Shown here: positions 34,656-44,492 of the stretch, piece after piece
Numbering within the stretch: the first letter of the stretch is position 1
How the letters are laid out: every line of letters begins with the position of its first letter
From: Moritella sp. 5
GTDB lineage: Bacteria > Pseudomonadota > Gammaproteobacteria > Enterobacterales > Moritellaceae
DNA length: 64,000 nt
Assembly: GCF_018219455.1 (NCBI RefSeq)
Contig: NZ_CP056122.1
Location: forward strand, 2,356,001-2,420,000
Direction: 5' to 3'
Made by a program: the position numbers and the translations under genes
The notes under the pieces: generated by a model
Told to the model about the DNA's origin: nothing
The model's database searches: none
The model's input: the letters and a program-made list of their open reading frames with translations, nothing else

Positions 34656-35191
34656 GGAAACAATTGCTCTTTTACAGATAACATTTTGGATACGCCAGCA
34701 CCCAACTTCATTAATCTACTGAGTTGTTCTGGGTTAAGCCGTTGTAATTCTGCTGCCCACTCAGTGACCATTTCCAGTAGGTCATGGATCTCTTGCATTT
34801 TACTTTGAGCGTACTCATCACCAGTATCGGTAGGCTTCTCTAGTAAAGAAGTGCGAAGTAAAGAGAGCGTTGGATCAATTTCACGCTTACGGCGTTCTTT
34901 GAATACAGTATTGGCCATATCCCAGATGCTGCCAATGGCGCTGTAGTACTCTTTACGATCACCAGGAATGTGGCTCACTTGAATCAACTGCCATGATTGC
35001 AGTTCTTTAATGCCCATGCTTACATTGCCACGAGAAATATTTAAGCCACTGGCAAGATCATTTGCGCTGACAGGCTCTTCTGTAATAACAAGAAGCGCAT
35101 ACATTTGGCCAACCGTACGGTTAAAGCCCCAACGACTGCCCATTTCACCGAAGTGATAAACAAAAGATTGGTTTTGTGCGGAGATATTCAC
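34643..35191 (-). CDS. GbsR/MarR-type transcriptional regulator heading the cyd operon
   Basis: 182 residues from a GTG at 35191 with an AGGT ribosome site; an overlapping ATGTGA makes the ATG one base earlier unusable. The winged-helix domain (about 20-85) contains GSRWGFNRTVGQMYALLVITEEPVSANDLASGLNISRGNVSMGIKEL, typical of the GbsR family, where the family's R/SRGNVS recognition helix is intact. A helical dimerisation region follows. GbsR-type proteins control osmoprotectant genes in Bacillus; in proteobacteria their roles are mostly undefined. Its place 49 bp upstream of cydA suggests it controls cytochrome bd, possibly binding the palindrome at 35207-35226, 15 bp before its own start. Confidence 0.82.
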   Translation of the reverse strand: MNISAQNQSFVYHFGEMGSRWGFNRTVGQMYALLVITEEPVSANDLASGLNISRGNVSMGIKELQSWQLIQVSHIPGDRKEYYSAIGSIWDMANTVFKERRKREIDPTLSLLRTSLLEKPTDTGDEYAQSKMQEIHDLLEMVTEWAAELQRLNPEQLSRLMKLGAGVSKMLSVKEQLFPNKK

Positions 35192-35206
35192 ATGCTACCT
35201 AACGAA

Positions 35207-35226
35207 CTTTCAGAAATTTCTGAAAG
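35207..35226. promoter_or_regulatory. Perfect 20-bp palindrome upstream of the GbsR-type gene
   Basis: CTTTCAGAAATTTCTGAAAG is fully self-complementary and ends 15 bp before the regulator's GTG. A symmetric site of this size so close to the start is a natural autoregulatory operator for a dimeric MarR/GbsR protein (inference). No second copy was noticed in this window. Confidence 0.6.
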
Positions 35227-35245
35227 TTTAAATCACTAGTTGTAA

Positions 35246-35309
35246 TTGATCAAGGTCAAATTCTGTATAAATACGTTTATAAGTGTAAAGTTTTGTTGAT
35301 TTATATCAA
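35246..35309 (-). promoter_or_regulatory. FNR/CRP-type boxes in the cyd operon promoter region
   Basis: TTGATTTATATCAA (35296-35309) is a perfect match to the FNR consensus TTGAT-N4-ATCAA, and TTGATCAAGGTCAA (35246-35259) is a one-mismatch version. Between them, TATAAA and TTATAC (minus strand) are possible -10 elements. FNR control of cyd is well known in enterobacteria, which supports the reading. The rest of the 349-bp gap (35192-35540) is A/T-rich, with nothing else I can name beyond two GTTAA motifs 15 bp apart near 35438. Confidence 0.6.
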
Positions 35310-35540
35310 AACGCTATATAGAGGATTAGATTTATCAAAGACTTGTTATAAACAGCATTTAATGACACCCTGTGTTTTTCCAGTAAGTGATTGTGATTTA
35401 GACTAACTTAATGCAGCTATAAAGTATTTTAAATTAAGTTAATTTACATAAGGTTAATATCTATGTTATTTATCCTGATATTCAACTGTTCTTATGTGAA
35501 TCAATCGACTGTATATAAATTGTGCGTAAAGGATTAAATA

Positions 35541-36185
35541 ATGCCAATGAATAATGAAAGTACACCCCCAGTAGAACCTGTACATAGCCAAAACGATAAA
35601 AGCATAAGTACGGATAGTTCTCAGAATTCGTTTTTTAGTGCGTGTGCAAGAAAAGTACTTGATTTGACGGGCTGGTATTGTGAACCGATCCCTCACAAAT
35701 ACAAAAAAGCGGTTATTGCGTACGCGCCACATACATCGAATTGGGATTTTCCGTTATTGATGGGCGCGCGATTTGCTAATAAAGTGAATGTGCAGTGGGC
35801 AGGAAAATCGGAGATGTTTTGTTGGCCATTTAAAAATATACTGACTTTTTTAGGCGGAGTGCCGATTGAGCGTTCAAAGTCGACCAATATGGTTCAGAGT
35901 GTTGTTGATATTTTTAATACTCAAGAGCAGTTTCTCTATGCGATGTCGCCTGAAGGCACTCGAAAATATCAAGATTTTTGGCGTTCAGGTTTTTATTACA
36001 TTGCGCTACAAGCAAATGTGCCAATTATTTTGTACCGTTTAGATTATAAGAATAAGCGCGTAACCATAGGTGATGTGATAAAGGTCACTGGGGATATTGA
36101 AAAAGATCTGGCGGCAATTGATATGGTATTTAAAGGTGTTACACCTAAATTTAAAGAGAAGTATTGCTTAGCTAAATTTAAATGA
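35541..36185 (+). CDS. PlsC-type lysophospholipid acyltransferase family protein
   Basis: 214 residues without a long N-terminal membrane region. The acyltransferase block I motif is APHTSNWDFPLLMG (H-x4-D, His near residue 62). Block III is EGTRKYQDFWRSGFYYIA near 140 and block IV follows in VPIILYRLDYKNKRV. The family moves acyl groups to lysophosphatidate or related glycerol/lipid A acceptors. This short cytosolic form resembles bacterial 1-acyl-glycerol-3-phosphate acyltransferase homologues of unknown substrate. It is divergent from the cyd operon, so the region 35192-35540 is shared. Confidence 0.83.
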   Translation: MPMNNESTPPVEPVHSQNDKSISTDSSQNSFFSACARKVLDLTGWYCEPIPHKYKKAVIAYAPHTSNWDFPLLMGARFANKVNVQWAGKSEMFCWPFKNILTFLGGVPIERSKSTNMVQSVVDIFNTQEQFLYAMSPEGTRKYQDFWRSGFYYIALQANVPIILYRLDYKNKRVTIGDVIKVTGDIEKDLAAIDMVFKGVTPKFKEKYCLAKFK

Positions 36186-36252
36186 ATATTAGTTACTGAT
36201 ATTTTCTTCTTCCATTTACGCATAATCATTAACAGCTAACGCGTTATAAAAG

Positions 36253-36280
36253 AATGGCCACTACAATATTCGTGGCCATT
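36253..36280 (+). terminator. Hairpin after the acyltransferase gene
   Basis: A perfect 9-bp stem (AATGGCCAC with GTGGCCATT) and 10-nt loop lie 67 nt after the stop. No T-run follows, so it may be a weak or Rho-assisted terminator, or another structure. Confidence 0.4.
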
Positions 36281-36466
36281 ATGACAGCTTCCACCGTAAT
36301 AATCATGACTCTAATGATGTTTGATTCGTTGTAACCCTCCTCTTCGGTACATTTAGCTTTTAACCTGAATTACAGGATTTAAATCATATTTCTAAATACT
36401 GTTAGTTGATTGATCGTCATTTCTGTAATAGGTTTACCAATCAGCTACTTATAAAGAGGTACTCAA

Positions 36467-36940
36467 ATGTTAACTAGAAATAAAAAGGCAGTTCTGCAAT
36501 GGGAAGGGAAGAACGAACTTATAGATTTTTTACTATCTAGGCGCCATAACCTGATCGTTAATTACTATAAAATTGCAGGGTTACCGCCATTTAGTCAAGA
36601 TAAGCGAACTTTACCGACTAGTTTTGCAATTGAAGAGTTTTGCAATACATTAGTTGATTATATTTCGATGGGGCACTTTGAAATTTATGACGCTCTGATT
36701 GCACGATATGAAATGAACGGTAAATTATGTCCTGAAGAGCTTCAACTAATTATGCTTCAGATCAGTGAGACAACTTCTATTCTCTTATACTTTACTGATA
36801 AATATTCAGAACTATCTGATTTACTATTGAATGAATTAGATAGTGATTTAGCGATACTTATGGGAAGTCTTGATCAACGTTTTGAGTTAGAGAATAAATT
36901 GATTGCAGCTTTATTTGAGCAAGTGACACAAACGGCTTAA
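36467..36940 (+). CDS. rsd: Anti-RNA polymerase sigma-70 factor Rsd/AlgQ
   Basis: 157 residues, all helical, no signal. The core RRHNLIVNYYKIAGL (about 25-39) and FCNTLVDYISMGHFEIYDAL (about 61-80) matches the Rsd signature, where the FC-x5-DY-x2-xGHFxIY pattern is diagnostic. Rsd binds free sigma-70 near stationary phase and shifts polymerase toward alternative sigma factors. The gene is monocistronic; the GAGGT ribosome site is nine bases before the ATG, and a shared terminator lies downstream. Confidence 0.92.
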   Translation: MLTRNKKAVLQWEGKNELIDFLLSRRHNLIVNYYKIAGLPPFSQDKRTLPTSFAIEEFCNTLVDYISMGHFEIYDALIARYEMNGKLCPEELQLIMLQISETTSILLYFTDKYSELSDLLLNELDSDLAILMGSLDQRFELENKLIAALFEQVTQTA

Positions 36941-37002
36941 TAAAAAATAATTGTTGTATTACGACTGCCTTTGGCGGTAATTAAAAGCACTGGTTAAATA
37001 CA

Positions 37003-37043
37003 CAGTTAAAACTCAAGGCTCGTAAAATCCTGAGTTTTAACTG
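37003..37043. terminator. Bidirectional terminator between rsd and the his operon
   Basis: CAGTTAAAACTCAAGG pairs with CCTGAGTTTTAACTG through 15 bp with a single bulged A and a 10-nt loop. It lies between the convergent ends of rsd and hisIE, with A- and T-rich stem bases on both sides. Confidence 0.7.
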
Positions 37044-37084
37044 ATTTAGGTCGATTAAATAACTATTTAGTGTCGGTTTAAACG

Positions 37085-37699
37085 TTATTTATGACGATTC
37101 TCTAGACACTGAACCACTTCAGTCAGTGGCACATCTTCTTTTTGTAGCAGTACGAGTAGGTGATATAGGAGGTCTGAGCTTTCATTCACTAATTCGTCAC
37201 GATCTTTTGCAACGGCAGCCAAAGCAACTTCAACACCTTCTTCACCCACTTTCTGTGCGCAGCGTTTCGTGCCACGGGCAAATAAACTTGCCGTATAGCT
37301 TTCTTCTGGATCCGCTGTCTTACGTTGTTCCAATACTTTATCCAGCTGTGCGATAAAAGTAAGTGCAGGTTTGTTTTCTGTTACAAAGCAGCTTTCAGTG
37401 CCAAGGTGGCAAGTTGGACCACAAGGTTTAGCGGTAATAAGTAATGCATCGTTATCACAATCTTTGGTGATCTCTTGCACTAATAAATAGTTCTCAGAAG
37501 ATTCCCCTTTTGTCCATAAACGTTGTTTAGTACGGCTAAAAAATGTCACCTTACCTAATTCGCGTGTTGTCGTTAAAGCTTCTTCATTCATATAGCCCAG
37601 CATCAGTACTTCACCTGATACTGAGTCTTGAATGATTGCCGGCATTAAACCATCTACTTTTTTCCAATCAAGTTGGTTAATTTGTTCGTTTGTTATCAT
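37085..37699 (-). CDS. hisI: Bifunctional phosphoribosyl-AMP cyclohydrolase / phosphoribosyl-ATP pyrophosphatase HisIE
   Basis: 204 residues. The N-terminal cyclohydrolase domain (1-115) has [29 protein letters not shown] and the metal-binding [25 protein letters not shown]. The C-terminal pyrophosphatase domain (about 118-204) has [28 protein letters not shown] and the acidic [13 protein letters not shown]. It catalyses steps 2 and 3 of histidine synthesis. The ATG overlaps the end of hisF by 4 bp; it is the last gene of the operon, followed by the terminator at 37003. Confidence 0.97.
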   Translation of the reverse strand: MITNEQINQLDWKKVDGLMPAIIQDSVSGEVLMLGYMNEEALTTTRELGKVTFFSRTKQRLWTKGESSENYLLVQEITKDCDNDALLITAKPCGPTCHLGTESCFVTENKPALTFIAQLDKVLEQRKTADPEESYTASLFARGTKRCAQKVGEEGVEVALAAVAKDRDELVNESSDLLYHLLVLLQKEDVPLTEVVQCLENRHK

Positions 37700-38469
37700 G
37701 TTCTGATCTCCACATCTTGATCTCGTAGATATTCTTTTAATTCACCAATATTGATGACTTGCTTATGAAATACACTTGCAGCTAATGCGCCATCAACGTC
37801 GGCATCTTTAAATACGCGGTTAAAATGAGTCATTTCACCGGCTCCGCCAGATGCAATTAATGGCACGTTACAAATTTTTCGTGCTTTTGATAATTGCACG
37901 GTGTCATAACCGCCACGAACACCGTCTTGGTTCATTACATTAAGCACAATCTCACCAGCGCCACGTTTCTGAACTTCTTTGATCCATTCAAAGGTTGTCC
38001 ATTTAGTCACTTGCGTGCGTGTTTCATCACCTGTGAACTGGTATACCTTGTACTCTTGGGTGTCTTCATCGAAATAACTGTCGATACCAATCACAATGCA
38101 TTGCACACCAAATTTGGCTGCAAGGCGGTTAATTAAGCTTGGATCTGCAAGTGCAGGGGAGTTGATTGATACTTTGTCAGCACCAAACTCTAAAATACGC
38201 GCTGCATCTTCTTCACTTTTTATTCCACCAGCAACACAGAAAGGAATATCAATTACTTCTGCAACGCGGCTAACCCAACTTTTATCGACAACTCGTTCGT
38301 CAGCACTGGCTGTAATATCATAAAATACTAATTCATCAGCGCCTTCTTCAGCGTAACGTTTAGCAAGTGGAACTATGTCGCCAATCAATTCATGGTTACG
38401 GAATTTAACCCCTTTGACGACCTTACCATCTTTAACATCTAAACACGGTATTATGCGTTTTGCTAACAT
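37696..38469 (-). CDS. hisF: Imidazole glycerol phosphate synthase cyclase subunit HisF
   Basis: 257 residues, a TIM barrel. It begins [20 protein letters not shown], where Asp11 is catalytic, with the second catalytic Asp in [14 protein letters not shown] near 130. Phosphate loops are [12 protein letters not shown] near 80 and [10 protein letters not shown] near 200. With HisH it converts PRFAR plus glutamine to IGP and AICAR. The PCLDVKDG start separates it from HisA, which it resembles. It begins one base after the hisH stop, leaving no space for the hisA gene that normally lies between them. Confidence 0.97.
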   Translation of the reverse strand: MLAKRIIPCLDVKDGKVVKGVKFRNHELIGDIVPLAKRYAEEGADELVFYDITASADERVVDKSWVSRVAEVIDIPFCVAGGIKSEEDAARILEFGADKVSINSPALADPSLINRLAAKFGVQCIVIGIDSYFDEDTQEYKVYQFTGDETRTQVTKWTTFEWIKEVQKRGAGEIVLNVMNQDGVRGGYDTVQLSKARKICNVPLIASGGAGEMTHFNRVFKDADVDGALAASVFHKQVINIGELKEYLRDQDVEIRT

Positions 38470-38470
38470 A

Positions 38471-39073
38471 TTACATCTCCAGGAAATTCTTGATTAATTG
38501 TGCACCCGCTTTACTTGAACGCTCTGGGTGGAATTGCACTCCGTAGAAATTATCTCTGTGCACGGCAGCAGTAAACGGTGAGCCGTGCGTACAGGTTGCA
38601 ATCGTGTCACTGCCAACGGCAAGCGCATAACTGTGTACAAAATAGAAATAACTGCCACTTGGAATATCCTTGAATAACGGATGATCTTGTTGCGGTATTA
38701 TTTGATTCCAGCCCATATGAGGCAGTCGAACACCTTCATTTGGCATTGAGTCAATACTGCCACTAATTAAGCCAAGCGTTGCCACATTACCTTCAGCCGA
38801 GAATTCAGCCAGTAGCTGCATACCAAGGCAAATACCTAACACAGGTTGAGTGAGGCTTTTTACTAACTCAATGAGATCGCGGTCAGCTAAGTTCTTCATT
38901 GCTTCTTGCGCAGTACCAACACCGGGTAAGAATAATTTATCTGCGTTGCGTAATACGTCGGATTCACGACTTACCGTTACTGTATAACCAAGACGTTCAA
39001 CGGCAAATCTTACCGACGATAGGTTGGCGCAACCCGTATCGATAATAACAACCTTGCTATTTGCTTGATCCAT
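38471..39073 (-). CDS. hisH: Imidazole glycerol phosphate synthase glutaminase subunit HisH
   Basis: 200 residues of a class-I glutamine amidotransferase. The nucleophile is in [11 protein letters not shown] (Cys near 82), and the catalytic His-Glu pair is in [13 protein letters not shown] near 180-184. It supplies ammonia to HisF. Its ATG overlaps the hisB stop by one base. Its last codons run straight into hisF, the unusual junction of this operon. Confidence 0.96.
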   Translation of the reverse strand: MDQANSKVVIIDTGCANLSSVRFAVERLGYTVTVSRESDVLRNADKLFLPGVGTAQEAMKNLADRDLIELVKSLTQPVLGICLGMQLLAEFSAEGNVATLGLISGSIDSMPNEGVRLPHMGWNQIIPQQDHPLFKDIPSGSYFYFVHSYALAVGSDTIATCTHGSPFTAAVHRDNFYGVQFHPERSSKAGAQLIKNFLEM

Positions 39074-40146
39074 TAAAGTACTCCTTTCGAGCTTGGTAGC
39101 ACATCACCTTCGACTTTAATGCATTGGCGCAATGTCCGACCAAATACCTTAAATAAACTTTCAACAAGGTGATGGGTATTTTTACCTTCTACCTTAAGGT
39201 GCAGGGTTGCCGCCATGCCATCACTTAAAGAACGGAAGAAGTGCGGTACCATTTCGGTTGCAAATTCGCCAATATGATCGCGAGGGAAGTCACCACTAAA
39301 CTGCAAGTAAGCGCGGCCTGATAGATCCAGAGAACAAGATGCTTCGCATTCGTCCATTGGCAATACAAAACCAAAGCGGCCAATACCACGTTTGTCGCCT
39401 AATGCTTGATTGATCGCATTACCTAACGCCAGTGCAGTGTCTTCAACGGTATGGTGATCATCAATGTGTAAATCGCCTGATACGCTCAGTTTTAGTCTAA
39501 AACCGCCGTGTGTTGCAATTTGATCTAACATATGATCAAAGAACCCCATGCCGGTATCAATGCTATTACCACCTTGGCTGTCGAGGTCGACATCAACTTG
39601 GATATTCGTTTCTTTCGTGGTGCGGGTTACACTCGCCACACGATTACCTTTGTTCAGTATTTTCTGCTCAATCATAGGCCAATTCAAGTTATCTCTATTA
39701 TAGAAGATACCTTCAATGCCCATGTTTTCGGCAAGTTGGATATCAGTGATACGATCACCAATAACATACGAGTTAGCAAAATCGATACGACCTGACTGCA
39801 AGTATTCTTTGACCATGCCTAAGTGCGGCTTACGGCAACTGCAGTTATCTTCGGTAAAGTGGGGGCAGAGTAATACGGACTCGAATTTTACACCTTGTGA
39901 AGCAAACAGTTCCATCATGGCATTTTGTGGAATATCAAAATCACGTTGTGGATAGCTATCACTACCGAGACCATCTTGGTTAGACACAATAACCAGTGTG
40001 AAACCCGCAGCTTGTAATTTAAGTAGTGCTGGGATCACTAGTGGTTCAAATTTTAGCTTCTCTAAACTGTCGACTTGCTTATCGCTAATTGGTTCGTCAA
40101 TCAATGTACCATCGCGATCAATAAATAAGAATTTTTCCTTGCTCAC
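39073..40146 (-). CDS. hisB: Bifunctional histidinol-phosphatase / imidazoleglycerol-phosphate dehydratase HisB
   Basis: 357 residues, the enterobacterial fused form. The N-terminal HAD phosphatase (about 1-165) has [11 protein letters not shown] with the nucleophile Asp and a zinc site ([14 protein letters not shown]). The C-terminal dehydratase (about 168-357) has [34 protein letters not shown] and [13 protein letters not shown], the metal-binding His motifs. It performs steps 6 and 8 of histidine synthesis. 44 bp separate it from hisC. Confidence 0.96.
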   Translation of the reverse strand: MSKEKFLFIDRDGTLIDEPISDKQVDSLEKLKFEPLVIPALLKLQAAGFTLVIVSNQDGLGSDSYPQRDFDIPQNAMMELFASQGVKFESVLLCPHFTEDNCSCRKPHLGMVKEYLQSGRIDFANSYVIGDRITDIQLAENMGIEGIFYNRDNLNWPMIEQKILNKGNRVASVTRTTKETNIQVDVDLDSQGGNSIDTGMGFFDHMLDQIATHGGFRLKLSVSGDLHIDDHHTVEDTALALGNAINQALGDKRGIGRFGFVLPMDECEASCSLDLSGRAYLQFSGDFPRDHIGEFATEMVPHFFRSLSDGMAATLHLKVEGKNTHHLVESLFKVFGRTLRQCIKVEGDVLPSSKGVL

Positions 40147-40190
40147 ATCGGGCTCCTGCTTGTGTATTTTTATTTTTTAATGCTCTTATA

Positions 40191-41258
40191 TTAAGAGAGT
40201 ACGGACTTTAAAGCGGCTAATGTATTGTGCATTTCAGCCGCGCTGCCTAAGGTGATTCGAATACAGTTTTCTAATCTTACTTTGGAACTAAAATCTCTTA
40301 ATACAATACCTTGTTCGCCTAATAAGCTAAACACTTTTTGGCTATCGCTAAATTGTATTAATACATAGTTACCTGTGGCTGGGAATACTTTTGTTACCCC
40401 CTGCAACTGATTTAACTCGTCGATAAATGCACTGCGCATACCATTCAGCTGAGTTACGCGGGCTTGCATCGTACTAATGCCTGATTCTGTTAACGCTTGA
40501 GTGGCAATTTGTGCCACAGGCTCAGGTACTGGATAAGGTGCAATTACTTTTGACAGTAAACCAATAACGGTTTTACTGGCTAATGCAAAACCACAGCGTA
40601 ATGATGCTAACGCGAATGCTTTTGATAGTGTTCTTAAAATGACAAGGTTATCGAAGTCTTGCAACAATGATACTTGTGATGCTTCGGGGCAAAATTCGAT
40701 ATAAGCTTCATCGCATACGATAATGGCTTTATCTTTTGCCGCGTTCAATAAATCAGTTAAGTGGTCTGTACTAAGTAGATTACCCGTTGGATTATTTGGT
40801 GCACACAAAAACACAACATTTACCGTGTCTAGCTGTGCTTTAATCGCATCATAATCAGGGTCGAAATTCGCATCTAGATCCTGTCTTATGATATTTACAC
40901 CACACGTTTCAGCACTGATTTCATACATGCCATAAGTGGGTGGATTAATGAGAATACTATCTTTACCTGGCTCACAGAAAGTACGAATCAGCAGTTCAAT
41001 CGCTTCATCAGCACCACGTGTAGTGATAACTTGTTCTGGTGTTACACCCGCGTATTCGGCATAACCATTAATTACTGATGCGGGTTGAAACTCGGGGTAG
41101 CGATTTAAGCGACTACAGTCTAATGAATAGTGGCCTGAATCAGGGGCTTCATTGGCATTTAACCAAATATCACCAGTACCACCGATTCTACGAGCCGATA
41201 GGTATGGCGTTAGTTTTTGTACGCTCTTTCTTGCGAGTTGCGTTAATTTTTTGCTCAT
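40191..41258 (-). CDS. hisC: Histidinol-phosphate aminotransferase HisC
   Basis: 355-residue PLP-dependent class-II aminotransferase. [18 protein letters not shown] and [11 protein letters not shown] come first, then VCDEAYIEF. The Schiff-base lysine is in [20 protein letters not shown] near residue 213. It carries out step 7. The start ATG overlaps the hisD stop region by 4 bp, consistent with coupling. Confidence 0.96.
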   Translation of the reverse strand: MSKKLTQLARKSVQKLTPYLSARRIGGTGDIWLNANEAPDSGHYSLDCSRLNRYPEFQPASVINGYAEYAGVTPEQVITTRGADEAIELLIRTFCEPGKDSILINPPTYGMYEISAETCGVNIIRQDLDANFDPDYDAIKAQLDTVNVVFLCAPNNPTGNLLSTDHLTDLLNAAKDKAIIVCDEAYIEFCPEASQVSLLQDFDNLVILRTLSKAFALASLRCGFALASKTVIGLLSKVIAPYPVPEPVAQIATQALTESGISTMQARVTQLNGMRSAFIDELNQLQGVTKVFPATGNYVLIQFSDSQKVFSLLGEQGIVLRDFSSKVRLENCIRITLGSAAEMHNTLAALKSVLS

Positions 41259-42550
41259 AGCGTTGCTCCCAAACGATCGATTCTGATTGTGACGGCACGT
41301 TTGTGTGCGTCGAGTCCTTCTGCATCAGCCAGACAAGTGACCGTCTTCGCCAAGCTCTTGAGACCATCTTGGGTTAACTCCTGAACAGTAAAGCGTTTAG
41401 TAAAATCTGCAAGACCTAAACTTGAATAGGTTTTGGTGTAACCATAGGTTGGTAATACATGGTTAGTACCACTTGCATAATCACCGACAGACTCTGGTGA
41501 CCAAGCACCTAAGAAAATTGAACCCGCATGTTTCAGTTTCGGCAACAGACTACGTGCATTTTCAGTTTGAACAATTAAATGCTCTGGTGCATAGAGGTTA
41601 CTAATTGCAATTGATGTGTCTATATCATTGGTCACAATAATTAAACTTGATGCAATAGACTGTACAGCTATCTCCTGTCGAGACAAACACGCTAATTGTT
41701 GCTGAACTTCTTGAGCAACTTCTGCCGCTAACTTGCTCGATGATACAACCAGTATGGATTGTGAATCGGGACCGTGTTCAGCTTGTGAAAGTAAGTCAGC
41801 TGCGATAAAACCAGCGTCAGCGTCAGCATCGGCAATCACCAATACCTCCGATGGTCCTGCGGGCATATCAATAGCAGCCCCTTTAATATCCATGCTTACT
41901 TGGCGTTTAGCTTCCGTAACAAAAGCATTGCCAGGGCCAAAGATCTTATCTACTTTTAGTATAGATTCAGATCCGTAGGCTAGGGCTGCGATTGCTTGTG
42001 CACCACCAAGTGTATAAATTTCGGTGACACCGCATAATTGGGCGGAAAATAAAATTTCATCGGCAATCGGTGGTGGTGTTGTTAATACAATACGTTCACA
42101 ATTTGCAATGTTAGCCGGTGTAGCAAGCATAAGTACAGTTGATGGTAGTGGGGCTGTGCCGCCTGGGATATATAAACCAACAGCATCAAGCGCAACCGTA
42201 TGCATTTCACACATAACACCAGGCATCGTTTCTACACAAATCGTATCTTGTACTTGTGCTTCATGAAAAAGATGAATGTGTTGCTGTGCTTGTTTGATAG
42301 CTTGTTTAGTTTCATCGTCTACGCGTTGACTTGCAGCTTCAATTTCTGCCGTTGTCACACGTAAACAATCCGTTTCAACATTATCAAGTTTTGCGGTTAA
42401 TGCTTTTAATGCGGTATCACCTTCATTTCTTACTTGGGCAATTATATCGGTAACAATGTCACCTATTTTTGCCGAGTTTGATATTGCAGGTCGCATTAAT
42501 AATGCTGATTGTTCTACTTGACTAAGTTGATCCCATACTACTGTCTTCAT
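41255..42550 (-). CDS. hisD: Histidinol dehydrogenase HisD
   Basis: 431 residues. Conserved blocks include [51 protein letters not shown] (zinc-ligand Gln and His) and [21 protein letters not shown]. It oxidises histidinol to histidine with two NAD molecules, the last two steps. It is the second structural gene, 39 bp after hisG. Confidence 0.97.
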   Translation of the reverse strand: MKTVVWDQLSQVEQSALLMRPAISNSAKIGDIVTDIIAQVRNEGDTALKALTAKLDNVETDCLRVTTAEIEAASQRVDDETKQAIKQAQQHIHLFHEAQVQDTICVETMPGVMCEMHTVALDAVGLYIPGGTAPLPSTVLMLATPANIANCERIVLTTPPPIADEILFSAQLCGVTEIYTLGGAQAIAALAYGSESILKVDKIFGPGNAFVTEAKRQVSMDIKGAAIDMPAGPSEVLVIADADADAGFIAADLLSQAEHGPDSQSILVVSSSKLAAEVAQEVQQQLACLSRQEIAVQSIASSLIIVTNDIDTSIAISNLYAPEHLIVQTENARSLLPKLKHAGSIFLGAWSPESVGDYASGTNHVLPTYGYTKTYSSLGLADFTKRFTVQELTQDGLKSLAKTVTCLADAEGLDAHKRAVTIRIDRLGATL

Positions 42551-42589
42551 GCTTGATCCTCCCTTAACATTGCTTATGCATGCTTGCTA

Positions 42590-43501
42590 CTAACCGAGCA
42601 TTTTCTCAATTGGTAATACTAAAATTGAACTTGCGCCTAACTGTTTAAGTTCTTCCATTGTTTCCCAGAATAACTTTTCGGTACTTACCAAGTGTACTGC
42701 AACTGTATCGTCAGTCGATGCAAGTGGTAATACTGTAGGGTTTTCTGCACCTGGAAGTAGGGCTATTACCGCATCTAGTTGTGATTTTGGTGCGTGTAGC
42801 ATGATGTATTTACTTTCTTTTGCTTGCATTACACCTTGAGCACGTACCATCAAACGATCAACCAATGCTTGCTTCTCTTCAGATAAGGCTGCTTTTGCTT
42901 GGATTAGCACGGCTTTTGAGTGGAAGATGTCTTGCACTTCTTTCAGACCGTTAGCTTCAAGTGTTGCACCAGTTGATACTAGGTCACAAATCGCATCTGC
43001 AATACCAGCACGAGGAGCAACTTCAACTGAACCATTGAGCATGACTGATTTAAAATTAACGCCTTCTTTATCTAAGTAGCGTTTTAGTAGTTCAGGGTAT
43101 GATGTTGCAATACGTAACCCTTCTAGTGAGTGCGGGCCTTGGTAGTCAAACTCTTCTGTTGCAGCAATAGATAAGCGGCAACCACCAAATGTCATGCGTT
43201 TAAGCAGCTTGTATTCGGCGGGCTCACCAAGACGTTCACGTTCTAGTTCTTTTTCTTCTAGTTCGTTTTCACCAATGAAACCAAGGTCAGCGACGCCGTC
43301 CATGATTAAACCGGGAATATCGTCATCACGTACACGTAGAAGGTCAACGGGCATGTTTTCACAGTGTGCGATCAGACGTTGTTCGCGCATGTTAATTTTA
43401 AGGCCCATTGCTTTAAGTAGGTTTTGGGATTCAGTGCTAAGACGGCCTGATTTTTGAATTGCGATTCTTAGTCTTGGTTGTTCATTTTTGATTTCTAACA
43501 T
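42590..43501 (-). CDS. hisG: ATP phosphoribosyltransferase HisG, long form
   Basis: 303 residues, the long hexameric type that does not need His[21 protein letters not shown] starts the catalytic domain. The PRPP loop lies in [18 protein letters not shown] near 168-185. The C-terminal regulatory ACT-like domain (about 228-303) holds PTVLPL and ends [14 protein letters not shown]. It commits PRPP and ATP to histidine synthesis and is feedback-inhibited by histidine. It is the first structural gene, downstream of the attenuator. Confidence 0.96.
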   Translation of the reverse strand: MLEIKNEQPRLRIAIQKSGRLSTESQNLLKAMGLKINMREQRLIAHCENMPVDLLRVRDDDIPGLIMDGVADLGFIGENELEEKELERERLGEPAEYKLLKRMTFGGCRLSIAATEEFDYQGPHSLEGLRIATSYPELLKRYLDKEGVNFKSVMLNGSVEVAPRAGIADAICDLVSTGATLEANGLKEVQDIFHSKAVLIQAKAALSEEKQALVDRLMVRAQGVMQAKESKYIMLHAPKSQLDAVIALLPGAENPTVLPLASTDDTVAVHLVSTEKLFWETMEELKQLGASSILVLPIEKMLG

Positions 43502-43540
43502 AGTAATCCTTTAACCTTGTCAAAATAATTGTCTATAAAC

Positions 43541-43600
43541 GAAAAAACCCCCGGAAGTTCAATCTTCCGAGGGTTTTTCTAAATGAGTTCCGGAAGTTTG
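43541..43600 (-). promoter_or_regulatory. His operon attenuator: terminator and antiterminator
   Basis: The terminator hairpin pairs AAAACCCTCGGAAG with CTTCCGGGGGTTTT (minus strand, about 43578-43543, 6-nt loop) and ends in a T-run. Just upstream, TTCCGGAA near 43588-43595 can pair with the first arm as the competing antiterminator. Together with the His-rich leader at 43637-43684 this is a classical ribosome-stalling attenuator. A weak promoter may be TTGCAA (43755-43760) and TATTGT, 16 bp apart on the minus strand. Confidence 0.85.
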
Positions 43601-43636
43601 CATGCATACACCTCCAGTCAACAGCCTGAAAGCTAA

Positions 43637-43684
43637 TCAAATATGATGATGGTGATGCACGTTTACTTTCAGGTTGTTATTCAT
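43637..43684 (-). CDS. hisL: His operon leader peptide
   Basis: A 15-residue peptide, MNNNLKVNVHHHHHI, with five histidine codons in a row (CAT CAC CAT CAT CAT). When charged tRNA-His is scarce the ribosome stalls here and allows the antiterminator to form. It is shorter than the E. coli leader (16 residues, seven His), and its stop lies 36 bp before the antiterminator. It is too short for ordinary gene calling. Confidence 0.92.
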   Translation of the reverse strand: MNNNLKVNVHHHHHI

Positions 43685-44126
43685 AATGTTTTTCCAGTTA
43701 GTATATTGTTACTAATAATTGTGGTTGAGTTCACAATAACAATCTAGGATAAAATTGCAATGCTTTTTGGCGAATTATTTATAAATTATCCTCCATTACT
43801 GCTATTTAGCATTAAAAGTACTTCTTTATTGCGTTATCTTAATTAGGCAATATAGGGACTTGTGTGCATATTCAATCGGAGGGTCAAACCAACCGCTTTA
43901 GCGCCGTAACTTATATCAATTTCCCATATACGTTGTTGTGGATAAATTTCACGATAAGGTCAGTGACCTGGTTTTATTTGATTTACAACCGCTATTTCCC
44001 ATTATCTATTTGTAATTAATAGTATATTTGGTACTGTTTATAATAATTAAATTAAACTGGAATTCATGTTATACGGGATTCTGTATAACAAACAGTTAGG
44101 ATTACTCTTTGAGAGTGGAGTCAAAA
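43685..44126. other. Intergenic region upstream of hisL and the DUF4440-like gene
   Basis: 442 bp, A/T-rich, no gene recognised. It holds the his promoter region (near 43732-43760). At its right end a perfect 7-bp inverted repeat (GTTATAC 44068-44074 with GTATAAC 44083-44089) runs into AAACAGTTAGG (44090-44100). The TATAACAAA...GTTAGG arrangement looks like the edge of an integron-type cassette region; see the attC-like sites downstream. Confidence 0.4.
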
Positions 44127-44492
44127 TTGATAGAAAAAATTATTAAACTTGAACTTGAGCTTTTAAAACCTGAAGTGAGAACTTCTTTAGCTGAACTTGA
44201 GCGTTTAATTGCCGATGATTTTTTGGAATTTGGAGCGTCTGGTCTTAGCTTTGGTAAGAAAGAGGTAATAGCACGCCTACCTGAAGAAGTACCACCCGAA
44301 TTTACGGCGAGTGATTTTAAACTCCGCGAACTGAGTCCAAATGTCGTCCAACTGGTATATAGAGCGACCATGAAAAAAACAACTGATGATGGCATTCGTT
44401 ATTCACTTCGAAGTTCAATTTGGAAATTAAATAATGAAGTATGGCAAATGGAGTTTCATCAAGGCACGCCTTGTGAATCCTTTGAGCCGTAA
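44127..44492 (+). CDS. DUF4440/SnoaL-like nuclear-transport-factor-2 fold protein
   Basis: About 121 residues from a TTG at 44127 with GGAG eight bases upstream; TTG 44109 or GTG 44115 are alternatives. The pattern LELELLKPEVRTSLAELERLIADDFLEFGASG, KKEVIARL and ending in WKLNNEVWQMEFHQGTP is typical of DUF4440 proteins, small NTF2-fold domains of unknown or mixed role. No signal peptide. The stop sits three bases from a TTAACAAG motif that starts an attC-like region, as for many integron cassettes. First gene of an accessory stretch. Confidence 0.72.
   Translation: MIEKIIKLELELLKPEVRTSLAELERLIADDFLEFGASGLSFGKKEVIARLPEEVPPEFTASDFKLRELSPNVVQLVYRATMKKTTDDGIRYSLRSSIWKLNNEVWQMEFHQGTPCESFEP

Noticed and set aside
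35438-35457. Two GTTAA motifs resembling an ArcA direct repeat upstream of the cyd operon
   Set aside because: Spacing is 15 bp rather than about 11, in A/T-rich DNA; chance is likely.
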